Under the pieces are notes generated by a model that worked only from the letters and a program-made list of their open reading frames with translations, searched no databases and was not told the DNA's origin. DNA of 64,000 nucleotides from Gammaproteobacteria bacterium 13_2_20CM_66_19 (lineage in GTDB: Bacteria > Pseudomonadota > Gammaproteobacteria > Steroidobacterales > Steroidobacteraceae). The stretch spans positions 1 to 64,000 of the forward strand of contig MNCZ01000086.1 of NCBI GenBank assembly GCA_001914695.1, read 5' to 3'. Positions 19,982 through 30,004 of this stretch are shown here, one piece after another (the first letter of the stretch is position 1; the number at the start of each line of letters is the position of its first letter). The translations under genes were made by a program, and so were the position numbers.

Positions 19982-21772
19982 ATGCGGGTTCTGAACAGAG
20001 CGTCCGCGCTTGCGCTGCTCGCGGCGCCCGCGCTCCTCACCGCGGCCATGGTGCCGGCGGAGCCCCCCGAGGTCCCGGCACCGGCGCCTGCAGCGCAGCC
20101 CGCGCCGCCTCCCAGGGTTCTCTGGTTCCACCGGCACCCGCGCCGTGCGGAAGCGCCCTGGGTCGCGGCCGCCAACCCGCTCGCCGTCGATGCCGGGCTC
20201 GAGATCCTCGCCCGGGGAGGCAAGGCGGTCGACGCCGCGGTAGCGGTGCAGGCGATGCTCGGGCTCGTCGAGCCGCAGAGCTCCGGCATCGGCGGCGGCG
20301 CCTTCCTCCTCTACTACGATGCCGGGAGCCGCAAGCTGAGCGCGCTCGAGGGTCGCGAGCGCGCGCCCGCGGGCGCGCAGCCCGACATGTTCCTCGACGA
20401 GCACGGCAAGCCCTTGCCGTTCGTCGAGGCGGTGCGCAGCGGGCGCTCCACCGGCGTGCCCGGCGCGATCGCGATGCTGTACGCGGCGCACTCGAAGCTC
20501 GGCAAGCTGCGGTGGAAGGAGCTGTTCCAGCCGGCAATTCGCGCCGCGACGGCGGGCTTCAAGGTTCCCGCGCGCCTGGCGTCGTTTCTCGGCGAGGGAT
20601 CGCCGTTTCCGCCGACCAACGAAGTGCGCATGATGTTCGCGCGACCCGACGGCGAGACCGTCCAGGAAGGCGACCTGTTTCGCAATCCGAAGTACGCCCA
20701 CACACTCGAGCGGATTGCGCGCCAGGGTCCGCGCGCGCTCTACGAAGGCGAGATCGCCCGCGAGATCGTGGCCACCACGCATTTGCCGGCGCTGCCAGGC
20801 ACGATGACGCTCAAGGATCTCGCCAGCTATCGCGCGAGCTGGACCGAGCCGGTGTGCCGGCCGTACCGCGGCTACCCGGTGTGCGTGCCGCCGCCGCCCT
20901 CGAGCGGCGTGTCGCTTCTGCAGATGCTCTCCATACTCGACCGCACCGATATCGGCGGGCGCCGCCCGAGCGATCCTCAGGCCTGGTTCCTGTTCGCGCA
21001 GGCGAGCCGTCTCATGTACGCCGACCGTGACCGCTACGTCGCGGATCCGCGCTTCGTGCCCGTGCCGGTCGATCGCATGCTCGACCCCGCCTACGTGCGG
21101 CTGCGTGCCCAGCTGATCGGCCAGCACGCGGGCGCCGCGCCGCTCCCCGGCGACCTCGCCACGCCGCGCGGACGGGACGCGACCGCCGAGTCCGCGGGAA
21201 CCAGCCACTTCGTGATCGTGGATGCGGAGGGCAATGTCGTATCCATGACCACCACCATCGAATCGATCTTCGGCTCCGGGCGCACGGTCGAGGGCTTCGT
21301 GCTCAACAATCAGCTCACCGACTTCTCGTTCGTGCCGGCCGAGGGCGGCCGCCCGGTCGCCAACGCGGTGCGCGGCGGCAAGCGGCCGCGCTCCTCGATG
21401 GCTCCGGTCATCGTTCTCGATCACGCCGGCAACTTCGTGGCCGCGCTCGGCTCGCCCGGGGGGTCCGCGATTCTCGAATACAACGCCAAGGCGCTGGTCG
21501 GGCTGTTCGCCTGGAGGCTGTCGCTCAAGGAGGCGATCGAGCTGCCGAACCTGATCGCGCGCGGCGACGCCTACAGCGGCGAGACCGCCAAATTCTCCCC
21601 CGCGCTGCTCGCCGGGCTCCGCGACCGCGGCATCGAGCTCAAGCCCGGGCATGCCGAGAACTCGGGGCTCCATGGGGTACTGCGCCGCGCCGACGGGACT
21701 TACGAGGGCGCGGCCGACTCGCGCCGCGAGGGCGTGGCGCGCTCGCTGGCGCCACGCGTGCAGCGGCCTTAA
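19982..21772 (+). CDS. ggt: Gamma-glutamyltransferase (glutathione hydrolase precursor)
   Basis: This is a periplasmic N-terminal nucleophile enzyme that cleaves the gamma-glutamyl bond of glutathione. It is made as a proenzyme and splits itself before Thr407 in GTSHFVIVD, giving large (about 27-406) and small (407-596) subunits. Family blocks include AAANPLAVDAGLEIL, SSGIGGGAFLL and SPGGSAI. A signal peptide covers about 1-25 and is followed by a Pro/Ala-rich linker. The canonical TTH at the nucleophile is TSH here, a conservative change. The ATG at 19982 places the signal peptide at the very start. Confidence 0.94.
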   Translation: MRVLNRASALALLAAPALLTAAMVPAEPPEVPAPAPAAQPAPPPRVLWFHRHPRRAEAPWVAAANPLAVDAGLEILARGGKAVDAAVAVQAMLGLVEPQSSGIGGGAFLLYYDAGSRKLSALEGRERAPAGAQPDMFLDEHGKPLPFVEAVRSGRSTGVPGAIAMLYAAHSKLGKLRWKELFQPAIRAATAGFKVPARLASFLGEGSPFPPTNEVRMMFARPDGETVQEGDLFRNPKYAHTLERIARQGPRALYEGEIAREIVATTHLPALPGTMTLKDLASYRASWTEPVCRPYRGYPVCVPPPPSSGVSLLQMLSILDRTDIGGRRPSDPQAWFLFAQASRLMYADRDRYVADPRFVPVPVDRMLDPAYVRLRAQLIGQHAGAAPLPGDLATPRGRDATAESAGTSHFVIVDAEGNVVSMTTTIESIFGSGRTVEGFVLNNQLTDFSFVPAEGGRPVANAVRGGKRPRSSMAPVIVLDHAGNFVAALGSPGGSAILEYNAKALVGLFAWRLSLKEAIELPNLIARGDAYSGETAKFSPALLAGLRDRGIELKPGHAENSGLHGVLRRADGTYEGAADSRREGVARSLAPRVQRP

Positions 21773-22407
21773 CGGCTCTTGGGCGGAAAGCCGAGGTCGT
21801 CCGCCCCGCTCCAGCGCGTCCAGTCGCCGATCACCCGATCGGGATAGTCGCGCCGGCCGGGGCTGCCGTTGTAGCGCGCCAGCGCCTTGCGCACGTCGTT
21901 GCGCTCGTGATCGAGATAGAAGCGCAGGATGGCGCAGCCCATGCGGATGTTGGGGGCGACGTGGATCAGGTCGTGGCGGCGCATGCCGAGCCGCTCGGGC
22001 CAGAACGGCATCACCTGCATGAGACCCACGGCGCCGCTGGGCGAGACCGCCCAGCGGTCGAAGCGGCTCTCGACGTCGATGAGCGCCATCACGAGGCCCG
22101 GCGGCAGACGCGCCTCACCGGCCCGGTGCGTCTCGCAGTAGACCTCCCTGAGGATGTCGAGCCGCTCGTTCTTTTCCTTCACGATGCGCCGCAGCCGCGG
22201 CTCCATCAGCGTGTACCACACCGCCGAGTCGTAATGATCGGTGAAGCACTCCGCCTCACCGATGGCCTTCGCGATCACCTCCCGCAGCTCTCGATCGAGC
22301 TGTTGATCCGCGTGCGCCGGATGCGGGAGGGCCGCGGCGAGGGCGGCAAGCGCGATCGCGGGCAGCGCTCGGCGGCGCGCCGCGCTCGAGGCGCGCTCAG
22401 CTCGCAA
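21769..22407 (-). CDS. Lytic transglycosylase (SLT domain)
   Basis: This is a periplasmic murein lytic transglycosylase that cuts glycan strands. It is about 212 residues from a TTG at 22407, the first start that gives a signal peptide ([23 protein letters not shown]). It has no good Shine-Dalgarno sequence, so the exact start is uncertain. The SLT domain has the catalytic Glu in [12 protein letters not shown] and the block [17 protein letters not shown], then a C-terminal [16 protein letters not shown]. The start overlaps the end of proS by 11 bases. The 3' end touches the convergent ggt gene with a 4-base overlap. Confidence 0.87.
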   Translation of the reverse strand: MRAERASSAARRRALPAIALAALAAALPHPAHADQQLDRELREVIAKAIGEAECFTDHYDSAVWYTLMEPRLRRIVKEKNERLDILREVYCETHRAGEARLPPGLVMALIDVESRFDRWAVSPSGAVGLMQVMPFWPERLGMRRHDLIHVAPNIRMGCAILRFYLDHERNDVRKALARYNGSPGRRDYPDRVIGDWTRWSGADDLGFPPKSR

Positions 22408-24106
22408 GGCGCGCGCGCAGGAAGGAGAGCGTCTCGGGCTCCGGGAACTCGGTGCTGGCGCTGTCGCGCCGGTGGCGATATTCGAGCTTGCCCGCCTCGA
22501 GGCCCCGATCGGCCACCACCAGCCGGTGTGGGATGCCGAGCAGCTCCGCGTCGGCGAACTTGACGCCCGGGCGCGCGTCGCGGTCGTCGTACAGCACTTC
22601 GATCCCGGCGGCGGCGAGCTCGGCATACAGGCGGTCGCTGACCTCGCGAACCCGCGCGGATTTTTGCAGGTTCAGCGGCACCAGCACCACCTGGAAGGGC
22701 GCGATCGGAGCCGGCCAGATGATGCCGCGCTCATCGTGGCTCTGCTCGATGGCGGCGGCCACGACGCGCGTCACGCCGATCCCGTAGCAACCCATGTAGA
22801 GCGCGGTCTCGCGGCCTGCCTCATCGAGCACCACGGCCTTCATGGGCTCGCTGTACTTGCGGCCGAGCTGGAAGATGTGACCCACCTCGATGCCGCGCGC
22901 GATCTTCAGCCTCCCTTTGCCGGAGGGGCTGGGATCACCCTCGACCACGTTGCGCAGATCCGCGGCGACGGCCCCCTTCACGTCCCGCTCCCAGTTCACG
23001 CCCGTGAAGTGCATATCCTTCTCGTTGGCGCCGCACACGAAATCGGCGAGCGCCAGTGCGCTGTGATCCGCATACACGCGGCACTCGAGCCCGACCACGC
23101 CGACGTAGCCGGGCTCGGCGCCGGTCGCGCGCAGCACCCGCTCGGCGCTCGCCATGCGCAGCGGGCTCGCCACCCCGGCGAGCTTCTGCGCCTTGAAGGC
23201 GTTCAGCTCGTGATCTCCGCGCACCACCAGCGCCACCGCCTGCTCGCCGCTTCCCTCGACGATGAGCGTCTTGACGCAGCGCGCGGCGTCCACTTTGAGA
23301 AAGCGCGCCAGGTCCTCGATGGTGCGCGCGCCGGGAGTCGGCACCTTGCGCAGCGGCTGCTGCGGGGCGGGGCGCGGGCCCTGCGGCGCCAGCGCGACCG
23401 CGACCTCGAGGTTCGCCGCGTAGTCGTCGCCGTCGGAGAAGGCGATCACGTCCTCGCCCGATGCGGCGAGCACGTGGAATTCCTGCGACACGTCCCCGCC
23501 GATCGCGCCGGAGTCCGCGCGCACCGCGCGGAATGTGAGCCCGGTGCGCGTGAAGATGCGGGTGTAGGCCTCGTACATGGCGCGGTAGCCGGCCCGCAGC
23601 GACTCCTCGTCGAGATGAAAGGAGTACGCATCCTTCATGATGAATTCGCGGGCCCGCATGACGCCGAAGCGCGGGCGCACCTCGTCCCGGAACTTGGTCT
23701 GGATCTGGTAGAAGTTGACCGGCAGCTGCCGGTAGCTCTGCAGCTCGCGTCGCACGATGTCGGTGATCACTTCCTCGTGCGTGGGACCGGCGACGAAATC
23801 GCGCTCGTGCCGGTCCTTGATGCGCAGCAGCTCCGGCCCGTACTCCCTCCAGCGGCCCGACTCCTGCCACAGCTCCGCCGGCTGGATCACCGGCATCACG
23901 AGCTCGAACGCTCCCGCGCGGTTCATTTCCTCGCGGATGATGCACTCCACCTTCTGCAGCACCTTGAGGCCCATCGGCAGCCAGCTGTAGAGACCGGCAG
24001 CGAGGCGGCGGATGAGGCCGGCGCGCAGCATCAGCTGATGACTCACCACCTCCGCCTCGGCGGGAGTCTCCTTCATGGTGTTGAGCGGATACTGGGAGAG
24101 CCTCAT
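22397..24106 (-). CDS. proS: Prolyl-tRNA synthetase (bacterial type with editing domain)
   Basis: This enzyme charges tRNA(Pro) and edits mischarged alanine. The 569 residues match the long bacterial form. Class II motif 2 lies around [17 protein letters not shown] and motif 3 around [17 protein letters not shown]. Between them lies the YbaK-like editing insertion with the K-containing stretch near [10 protein letters not shown]. The C-terminal anticodon-binding domain ends in FLRARLAS. The ATG at 24106 starts the canonical [19 protein letters not shown]. It is divergent from pssA with about 97 bases between starts. Confidence 0.97.
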   Translation of the reverse strand: MRLSQYPLNTMKETPAEAEVVSHQLMLRAGLIRRLAAGLYSWLPMGLKVLQKVECIIREEMNRAGAFELVMPVIQPAELWQESGRWREYGPELLRIKDRHERDFVAGPTHEEVITDIVRRELQSYRQLPVNFYQIQTKFRDEVRPRFGVMRAREFIMKDAYSFHLDEESLRAGYRAMYEAYTRIFTRTGLTFRAVRADSGAIGGDVSQEFHVLAASGEDVIAFSDGDDYAANLEVAVALAPQGPRPAPQQPLRKVPTPGARTIEDLARFLKVDAARCVKTLIVEGSGEQAVALVVRGDHELNAFKAQKLAGVASPLRMASAERVLRATGAEPGYVGVVGLECRVYADHSALALADFVCGANEKDMHFTGVNWERDVKGAVAADLRNVVEGDPSPSGKGRLKIARGIEVGHIFQLGRKYSEPMKAVVLDEAGRETALYMGCYGIGVTRVVAAAIEQSHDERGIIWPAPIAPFQVVLVPLNLQKSARVREVSDRLYAELAAAGIEVLYDDRDARPGVKFADAELLGIPHRLVVADRGLEAGKLEYRHRRDSASTEFPEPETLSFLRARLAS

Positions 24107-24203
24107 CGGCCGTGGACCTGCTCTTGAAATGGCCTTCGCCGGCATCTTATCAGGAGCCCGCTGCCAACTACCTCGGGCCCGGATAACGGATAAGATTGCC
24201 GCC

Positions 24204-24986
24204 GTGGCAACCGAGTCCCAGGAACACTCACGCCCCCGAGCTAAGGGCATCTACCTGCTGCCCAACCTCCTGACCACCGGGTGTCTGTTCTCGGGCTTCT
24301 ACGCGGTCGTGGCGGCCATCGACAAGCACTTCGATCACGCCGGCCTGGCGGTATTTGTCGCGATGATCTTCGACACGCTCGACGGGCGCATCGCGCGTCT
24401 GACACGCACCGAGAGCTTCTTCGGCAAGGAGTACGACAGTCTCGCGGACATGGTGGCCTTCGGTCTCGCGCCTGCCATCGTCGCCTACCAGTGGGGCGTG
24501 GTGCGCATCGCGGAGTACGGCCACCTCTGGAAACAGTTCGGCTGGCTCGCCTGCTTCTTCTACGCCGTGGCCGCGGCGCTGCGCCTCGCGCGCTTCAACG
24601 CGCGCGCCGCCACCGCCGACAAGCGCTACTTCGAGGGGCTGCCGAGCCCGTCCGCGGCGGCGATAGTGGCGGCCTTCGTCTGGTACTTCAGCGCCTGGCA
24701 CGAGCCGAGACTCATCGGGCTGATCGCCGCCTTCGTCGTGACCGCGAGCGCCGGGGGGCTGATGGTGAGCCGCTTCGGTTATCCGAGCTTCAAGCAGTTC
24801 GATCTCGACCGGCGGATCAAATTCGTCTACATGCTGCTGGTGCCGCTGTTCTTCGTGCTGATCGCGATCGATCCGCCCACCATGCTGCTCTCGACGTTCG
24901 GCACTTACGCTCTGTCGGCGCCGCTCCTGTGGGTCGGGCGCCGCCTGCGGCGCGCGGTGCGCGGCGCGCCGGCGGCAGGCGCGTAG
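24204..24986 (+). CDS. pssA: CDP-diacylglycerol-serine O-phosphatidyltransferase
   Basis: This membrane enzyme makes phosphatidylserine, the precursor of phosphatidylethanolamine. It is 260 residues from a GTG at 24204. The family block [20 protein letters not shown] follows a short charged N-terminus. The catalytic motif is [15 protein letters not shown] with [12 protein letters not shown] after it (D-G-x2-A-R...G-x3-D-x3-D). About six to eight hydrophobic helices follow. A longer start (ATG 24129) would overlap more of the divergent promoter region. It is the first gene of a plus-strand run with the uracil-DNA glycosylase, rimI and prfC. Confidence 0.93.
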   Translation: MATESQEHSRPRAKGIYLLPNLLTTGCLFSGFYAVVAAIDKHFDHAGLAVFVAMIFDTLDGRIARLTRTESFFGKEYDSLADMVAFGLAPAIVAYQWGVVRIAEYGHLWKQFGWLACFFYAVAAALRLARFNARAATADKRYFEGLPSPSAAAIVAAFVWYFSAWHEPRLIGLIAAFVVTASAGGLMVSRFGYPSFKQFDLDRRIKFVYMLLVPLFFVLIAIDPPTMLLSTFGTYALSAPLLWVGRRLRRAVRGAPAAGA

Positions 24987-24994
24987 GGGGACGC

Positions 24995-25711
24995 ATGCCG
25001 GGGGAGCGCCGCTTGGAGTACCTGCGGGCGATCGGCATCGACCTGTGGGTGAGACGCGGCCGGGGCGCGGTCGAGGCTCCGCCGACGGGGGACATGGCAG
25101 CGCCGGCGGCGGAGATTGAGGCGCGCTGGGACGCGCTGCGCGCCGCGGTGCTCGAGTGCACCCGCTGCCCGCTGCACGCTACGCGCACCCAGGGGGTGCT
25201 CGGCGTGGGACCGAAGCGCGCCGACTGGCTGGTGATCGGCGAGGCGCCCGGGGCCGAAGAAGATCGCCGCGGCGAGCCCTTCGTCGGCGCCGCCGGGCAG
25301 CTGCTCGATGCCATGCTGCGAGCCATCGGGCTCGACCGCCGGACCAACGTCTACATCGCCAACGTGCTCAAGAGCCGGCCTCCGGGTAACCGCGACCCGA
25401 AACCCGAGGAGGTGGCGGCGTGCCTCCCGTACCTGGTGGAGCAGATCGCGCTGCTGCAGCCTAAGATCATGCTCGCGGTCGGGCGGATCGCCGCGCAGAA
25501 CCTGCTGGGCACCGACGTGCCGCTCGGGAGGCTGCGCGGGCGGGTGCATCGCTTCGGCGAGCTGAACACTCCACTCGTGGTGACGTATCATCCCGCCTAC
25601 CTGTTGCGTACGCCGGGCGACAAGCGCAAGGCATGGGAAGACCTGAAGTTCGCGCGCAGCGTGTACCAGCAACTGACGCAAGGCACTGCGACCGATGGCA
25701 ACCGCTCCTGA
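24995..25711 (+). CDS. Family 4 uracil-DNA glycosylase, one cluster cysteine replaced
   Basis: This is a uracil-DNA glycosylase of the iron-sulfur type (also annotated as SPO1 DNA polymerase-related). Its 238 residues carry motif A GEAPGAEEDRRGEPFVGAAG (82-101) and motif B HPAYLLR (199-205). Cluster ligands C55, C58 and C143 are in place. The position of the third ligand is Ser127 (LKSRPPGNRDP, usually KCRPP), 16 residues before C143 as expected. The cluster may therefore be bound differently or be absent. AGGGGG precedes the ATG at 24995, only 8 bases after pssA. The gene overlaps rimI by 17 bases. Confidence 0.9.
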   Translation: MPGERRLEYLRAIGIDLWVRRGRGAVEAPPTGDMAAPAAEIEARWDALRAAVLECTRCPLHATRTQGVLGVGPKRADWLVIGEAPGAEEDRRGEPFVGAAGQLLDAMLRAIGLDRRTNVYIANVLKSRPPGNRDPKPEEVAACLPYLVEQIALLQPKIMLAVGRIAAQNLLGTDVPLGRLRGRVHRFGELNTPLVVTYHPAYLLRTPGDKRKAWEDLKFARSVYQQLTQGTATDGNRS

Positions 25712-26195
25712 GCTGCTCAAGGCCTCGCCCGAGGTCGTGATCCGCCCGATGCGGGCCGGCGACGTCGCGGACGTGGTGGCCATCGAGCGCGCCTCGTACC
25801 AGTTCCCCTGGAGCGAGGGGATCTTCCGCGACTGCCTGCGGGTGGGGTATGTCTGCCGCGTGCTGACGGTCGCCCGGCAGGTGATCGCCTACGGGGTCAT
25901 GAGCATCGGAGCGGGCGAGGCGCACATCCTGAATCTCTGCGTGAGCGAGGCGTATCGCTGCCGGGGCGTCGGCAAGCGCCTGCTCCGCTCCCTGATCGAG
26001 CGCGCGACCGCCGCCGGCATGGCCGAGGCCTTTCTCGAGGTGCGGCCCTCGAACACCGCGGCGATCCGGCTCTATCTCTCGATGGGCTTCGGGCAGGCCG
26101 GCACCCGGCGCGGCTACTACCAGGCGCTCAGCGGCCGCGAGGATGCGGCCGTGCTCAAGCTCGCCCTGCGCCCCTTCCAGGCCCCTTCGGCCTGA
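25695..26195 (+). CDS. rimI: Ribosomal protein S18-alanine N-acetyltransferase
   Basis: This GNAT enzyme acetylates the N-terminal alanine of ribosomal protein S18. Its 166 residues begin with the RimI-type IRPMRAGDVADVVAIERASY and FPWSEGIFRDCL. The acetyl-CoA loop is RCRGVGKRLL (about 93-102). The family segment EVRPSNTAAIRLYLSMGF is near 115-132. The start lies 17 bases inside the preceding glycosylase gene. It is usually found near tsaB, but the link with a uracil-DNA glycosylase is also known in proteobacteria. Confidence 0.9.
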   Translation: MATAPELLKASPEVVIRPMRAGDVADVVAIERASYQFPWSEGIFRDCLRVGYVCRVLTVARQVIAYGVMSIGAGEAHILNLCVSEAYRCRGVGKRLLRSLIERATAAGMAEAFLEVRPSNTAAIRLYLSMGFGQAGTRRGYYQALSGREDAAVLKLALRPFQAPSA

Positions 26196-26208
26196 AGTCC
26201 CCTGACCC

Positions 26209-27798
26209 ATGAGCGGCCTGGCTGCCGAAATCGGCCGGCGACGGACCTTCGCGATCATCTCGCACCCAGACGCCGGCAAGACCACCCTCACCGAGAAGCT
26301 GCTGCTGTTCGGCGGCGCCATCCAGATGGCTGGCGCCGTCAAGGGCCGCAAGGCCGCGCGCCACGCGACCTCCGACTGGATGCGCCTCGAGCAGCAGCGG
26401 GGTATCTCCGTCACCTCCTCGGTGATGCAGTTTCCGTACCGCGAATGCATCGTGAACCTGCTCGACACCCCGGGCCACGAGGACTTCTCCGAGGACACGT
26501 ACCGCACGCTGACCGCGGTCGACTCGGCCCTCATGGTCATCGACTGCGCCAAGGGCGTCGAGGAGCGCACCATCAAGCTGATGGAGGTCTGCCGCTTGCG
26601 CGACACGCCGATCATGACCTTCATCAACAAGCTCGATCGGGACGGTCGCCCGCCCATCGAACTGCTGGACGAGATCGAGAGCGTGCTCCGGATCCACACC
26701 GCGCCCGTCACCTGGCCGATCGGCATGGGGCGTGAGCTGCACGGCATTTATCATCTTCTCGAGGATCGCTTCTACGTGTATGCCGCGGGCGTTCGCGGCC
26801 GGGTGGGAGAGAACCGCACCATCGATGCGCTCGAGAGCGAGGCGGCGCTGGAGTTCCTCGGCGATCGTGCCGCCGCGTTCCGCGAGGAGGTGGAGCTGGT
26901 GAGGGGAGCCACCCAGCGCTTCGACCCGCAGGCGTACCTCGCCGGGCGCCAGACGCCCGTGTTCTTCGGCTCGGCCATCAACAATTTCGGCGTCGAGGAG
27001 CTGCTCGCGGCTTTCACCGCGCACGCCCCGGGGCCGCTGTCGCGCACGGCGCGCGAGCGCACAGTAATGCCCCCCGAGGCGCAGCTCGCGGGCTTCGTCT
27101 TCAAGATCCAGGCGAACATGGACCCCGGCCACCGCGACCGCATCGCGTTCCTGCGGCTGTGCGCCGGCAAGTACGAACGGGGCATGCGGCTCTTTCACGT
27201 GCGCCTCGACAAGGAGGTGCGCGTCGCCGATGCGCTCACCTTCATGGCGGCCGAGCGCGCGCACGCCGAGGAGGCCTACGCGGGCGACATCATCGGCCTG
27301 CACAACCACGGCACGATCAACATCGGCGACACCTTCACCGAGGGCGAGCGGCTGGTATTCACCGGCGTCCCGAACTTCGCGCCCGAGATATTCCGCCGCG
27401 CGCGGCTCGTGGAGCCTCTCAAGATGAAGGCGCTGCAGAAGGGGCTGTCGCAGCTGTGCGAGGAGGGGGCGACGCAGCTCTTCAGGCCGCTGCGCAGCAA
27501 TGAGCTGATCCTCGGCGCCGTCGGCCCGCTGCAGTTCGAGGTCGTGGCGTTCCGGCTCGAGGACGAGTACGGGGTGCAGTGCGTCTTCGACCCGGTCGCC
27601 ATCCACACTGCGCGCTGGGTCGAGAGCACGGATGCGCGGCGCCTCGCGGAGTTCCGCGCCCGCGCGGAGCAGCACCTGGCGCTCGATCACAGCGGCGCCC
27701 TGGTGTATCTCGCCCCCTCGCGCGTGAATCTCGAGCTCACCGTCGAGCGCTTCCCCGACATCCGCTTCCACGAGACGCGCGAGCACGCCTCGGGCTGA
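26209..27798 (+). CDS. prfC: Peptide chain release factor 3
   Basis: This translational GTPase removes RF1/RF2 from the ribosome after termination. Its 529 residues match the family. It has G1 [12 protein letters not shown] (18-29), switch [16 protein letters not shown]3 [15 protein letters not shown]4 NKLDRDGR, then domain II and the C-terminal domain III with [20 protein letters not shown]. It lies 13 bases after rimI and is probably in the same transcript. Confidence 0.97.
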   Translation: MSGLAAEIGRRRTFAIISHPDAGKTTLTEKLLLFGGAIQMAGAVKGRKAARHATSDWMRLEQQRGISVTSSVMQFPYRECIVNLLDTPGHEDFSEDTYRTLTAVDSALMVIDCAKGVEERTIKLMEVCRLRDTPIMTFINKLDRDGRPPIELLDEIESVLRIHTAPVTWPIGMGRELHGIYHLLEDRFYVYAAGVRGRVGENRTIDALESEAALEFLGDRAAAFREEVELVRGATQRFDPQAYLAGRQTPVFFGSAINNFGVEELLAAFTAHAPGPLSRTARERTVMPPEAQLAGFVFKIQANMDPGHRDRIAFLRLCAGKYERGMRLFHVRLDKEVRVADALTFMAAERAHAEEAYAGDIIGLHNHGTINIGDTFTEGERLVFTGVPNFAPEIFRRARLVEPLKMKALQKGLSQLCEEGATQLFRPLRSNELILGAVGPLQFEVVAFRLEDEYGVQCVFDPVAIHTARWVESTDARRLAEFRARAEQHLALDHSGALVYLAPSRVNLELTVERFPDIRFHETREHASG

Positions 27799-27884
27799 GG
27801 CCGCCGGTTCGGGGGATGGCGCTGGCAGCCGATTTGTGCGACATAGGCGCGCACCGCACACGCCGCATCGAAACGGGCCGACCC

Positions 27885-29870
27885 ATGAACGACGTCACCC
27901 CAGCACCCGCCCTCACCCAGCGCGAGGTGCTGCTGCACGCGCTCTACGAGGCCTCGGAGCTCGAGCACAACCTCATGTGCACCTACCTGTACGCCGCGGC
28001 TAGCCTGAAGGACGGGGAACGGGAGGGGCTTCGCGCAGAGGAGGCCGCGGCCGTGCGCCGCTGGCGCCAGGTGCTGATGGGCGTGGCGATCGAGGAGATG
28101 GGCCACCTCGCGGCGGTGTGGAACATCACCTCGGCGCTCGGTGGCGCGCCGCGCATCGGGCGGTCGAATTTCCCGCTCGATCCGGGGCTGCTGCCCGCGA
28201 GCGTGGTGGTCAAGCTCGCCCCGTTCAACGCCGACACGCTGCAGCACTTCGTGTTCCTCGAGCGGCCGCGCGGCTCCACCGAGCAAGACGGCGCGGGCTT
28301 CGCGTACGAGCGTAACTACGTTCGCGGCGGCACCGGGGGGGCGCGCCTCACTCCGATGGGCGTCAACTACGACACCGTTGGCGACTTCTATGAGGCCCTC
28401 GGGGAGGGGCTGCGCGCCCTGGTAGCGCACTGCGGCGAGGCGAACGCTTTCGACGGCGATCGGGCGTTGCAGCTCTCGCCGGAGGAAGTGAATCTGCCCG
28501 GTGCCCGGCAGGTCGTGTGCCTGAAGACCGCGCTCGCCGCGTTCGCGGCGATCGTCGAGCAGGGCGAGGGCGCACCGCGCGACTCGATCGGCTCGCACTA
28601 CCAGAAATTCCTGGGAATCCGCGCCGAGTTGCAGGCGCTGACCGAGCGCAACCCGGCGTTCGCGCCCGCGTTCCCCGCCGCTACTAATCCAGTCCTGCGC
28701 CGTCCGCCGCGCCCCGAGGGGCGCGTATGGCTCGAGAACCCGGACGCGGTGGCCACCGTGGATCTCGCCAACGCCTGCTACGGGCTGATGCTGCGCCTGC
28801 TGGCCTACGCCTATGCGGTGCGCGGCCCGAGTGCGGAAAAATCCCTCGCCGTGGATCTGGCGATCGGCCTCATGCAGGCGGTCATGCCGCTCGCCGAGCG
28901 GGCGGCGCGGCTGCCGGCCGGGCCGTCCAACCCGCAGTGCAACGCCGGCGTCTCGTTCATCACGCTGCGGGACTCCGCGGCGCTGCCGCCCGGACCGGCC
29001 GCGCGGCGGGTGTTCGTCGAGCGCATCAAGCAGCTGGCCGAAGGAGCCGCACCGCTCGCCGCGGGCGGCGATGCGCGCGCCGTGGCGGCCGCGCGGCAGC
29101 TGGCCTCGCTCGCCGCAAGCGCCGGCAAGGGCTTCGATCTCACGCCCGCCGCGCCCGCCGCGGCGGCGGCGGCAGCCCCTCAGCCGGCCGCTGCACCGGC
29201 TACGCCGGCGGCTGCACCGGCCTCGACTGTCAGCGGCGGCGTGGAGACGGTGCAGGGAGAGTGGCTAGAGCTGCAGTTCGAAGCGAGGCGCTGCATCCAT
29301 TCGCGCTTCTGCGTCACCGGGGCGCCGCAGGTCTTTCTCGCCAACGTGAAGGGACCCTGGATCCACCCCGACGCCATGCCGGTCGAGCGGCTGGTCGAAG
29401 TGGCGCACGCCTGCCCCTCGGGTGCGATCCGCTATCGGCGCAAGGACGGGGCGCCCGAGGAGCCCGTGCCGCCGGTGAATCTAGCCGGCGTGCGCGAGGC
29501 CGGTCCGTACGCGTTCCGCGGCCAGCTCGAGATCGACGGTGCGCCGGCGGGCTTTCGCGCCACGCTCTGCCGCTGCGGAGCGTCTACAACTAAACCCTTC
29601 TGCGACGGCTCGCATCGCGAGATCGGCTTCACGGCGACCGGTGAGCCGCCGAGCGGCAAGACCGACATGCTGCCCACGCGCGACGGGGTGCTGGCGATCG
29701 ATCCGCAGCCGAACGGGCCGCTGCGAGTGCGCGGCAACCTCGAGATCATGAGCGGCACGGGACGCGTGGTGGCGCGGGTAACGTCGGCGTACCTGTGCCG
29801 CTGCGGCGGCAGCGCCAACAAGCCCTTCTGCGACGGCACGCACTCGAAGATCGGCTTCAAGTCGACCTGA
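27885..29870 (+). CDS. Ferritin-like / ferredoxin-like / double CDGSH iron-sulfur fusion protein
   Basis: This is a 661-residue multidomain iron protein of unknown role. Domain 1 (about 10-350) is a ferritin-like helical bundle of the VioB / iminophenylpyruvate dimer synthase type, with ligand candidates SELEHN (24-29), IEEMGH (69-74) and His238. An Ala/Pro linker (421-447) follows. Domain 2 (about 455-520) resembles the YjdI / Fer4_19 one-cluster domain with C470, C476 and C510. Domains 3 and 4 are CDGSH motifs: C562/C564/C573/H577 (CRCGASTTKPFCDGSH) and C638/C640/C649/H653 (CRCGGSANKPFCDGTH), each expected to hold a [2Fe-2S] cluster. There is no signal peptide. The gene stands alone, 86 bases after prfC. 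I chose the ATG at 27885; the longer in-frame extension is out of context. Confidence 0.88.
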   Translation: MNDVTPAPALTQREVLLHALYEASELEHNLMCTYLYAAASLKDGEREGLRAEEAAAVRRWRQVLMGVAIEEMGHLAAVWNITSALGGAPRIGRSNFPLDPGLLPASVVVKLAPFNADTLQHFVFLERPRGSTEQDGAGFAYERNYVRGGTGGARLTPMGVNYDTVGDFYEALGEGLRALVAHCGEANAFDGDRALQLSPEEVNLPGARQVVCLKTALAAFAAIVEQGEGAPRDSIGSHYQKFLGIRAELQALTERNPAFAPAFPAATNPVLRRPPRPEGRVWLENPDAVATVDLANACYGLMLRLLAYAYAVRGPSAEKSLAVDLAIGLMQAVMPLAERAARLPAGPSNPQCNAGVSFITLRDSAALPPGPAARRVFVERIKQLAEGAAPLAAGGDARAVAAARQLASLAASAGKGFDLTPAAPAAAAAAAPQPAAAPATPAAAPASTVSGGVETVQGEWLELQFEARRCIHSRFCVTGAPQVFLANVKGPWIHPDAMPVERLVEVAHACPSGAIRYRRKDGAPEEPVPPVNLAGVREAGPYAFRGQLEIDGAPAGFRATLCRCGASTTKPFCDGSHREIGFTATGEPPSGKTDMLPTRDGVLAIDPQPNGPLRVRGNLEIMSGTGRVVARVTSAYLCRCGGSANKPFCDGTHSKIGFKST

Positions 29871-29953
29871 GAGATTTGACAACCTAATCCAACGGCTTCA
29901 CCGCGCTCATCAGATCCCGGAGGGCTACCGCCGCGCGTACCGGGAAAAGTCGG

Positions 29954-29968
29954 TTTCAGAAACTGAAA
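29954..29968. terminator. Small hairpin between convergent genes
   Basis: TTTCAG-AAA-CTGAAA forms a short inverted repeat between the ferritin-like fusion and the pilY1 remnant, which face each other. The stem is short and A/T-rich, so a terminator role is only possible. Confidence 0.25.
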
Positions 29969-30004
29969 TTTCACGGTATGGGCATCGGCTGACCGCGGCG
30001 GCGC

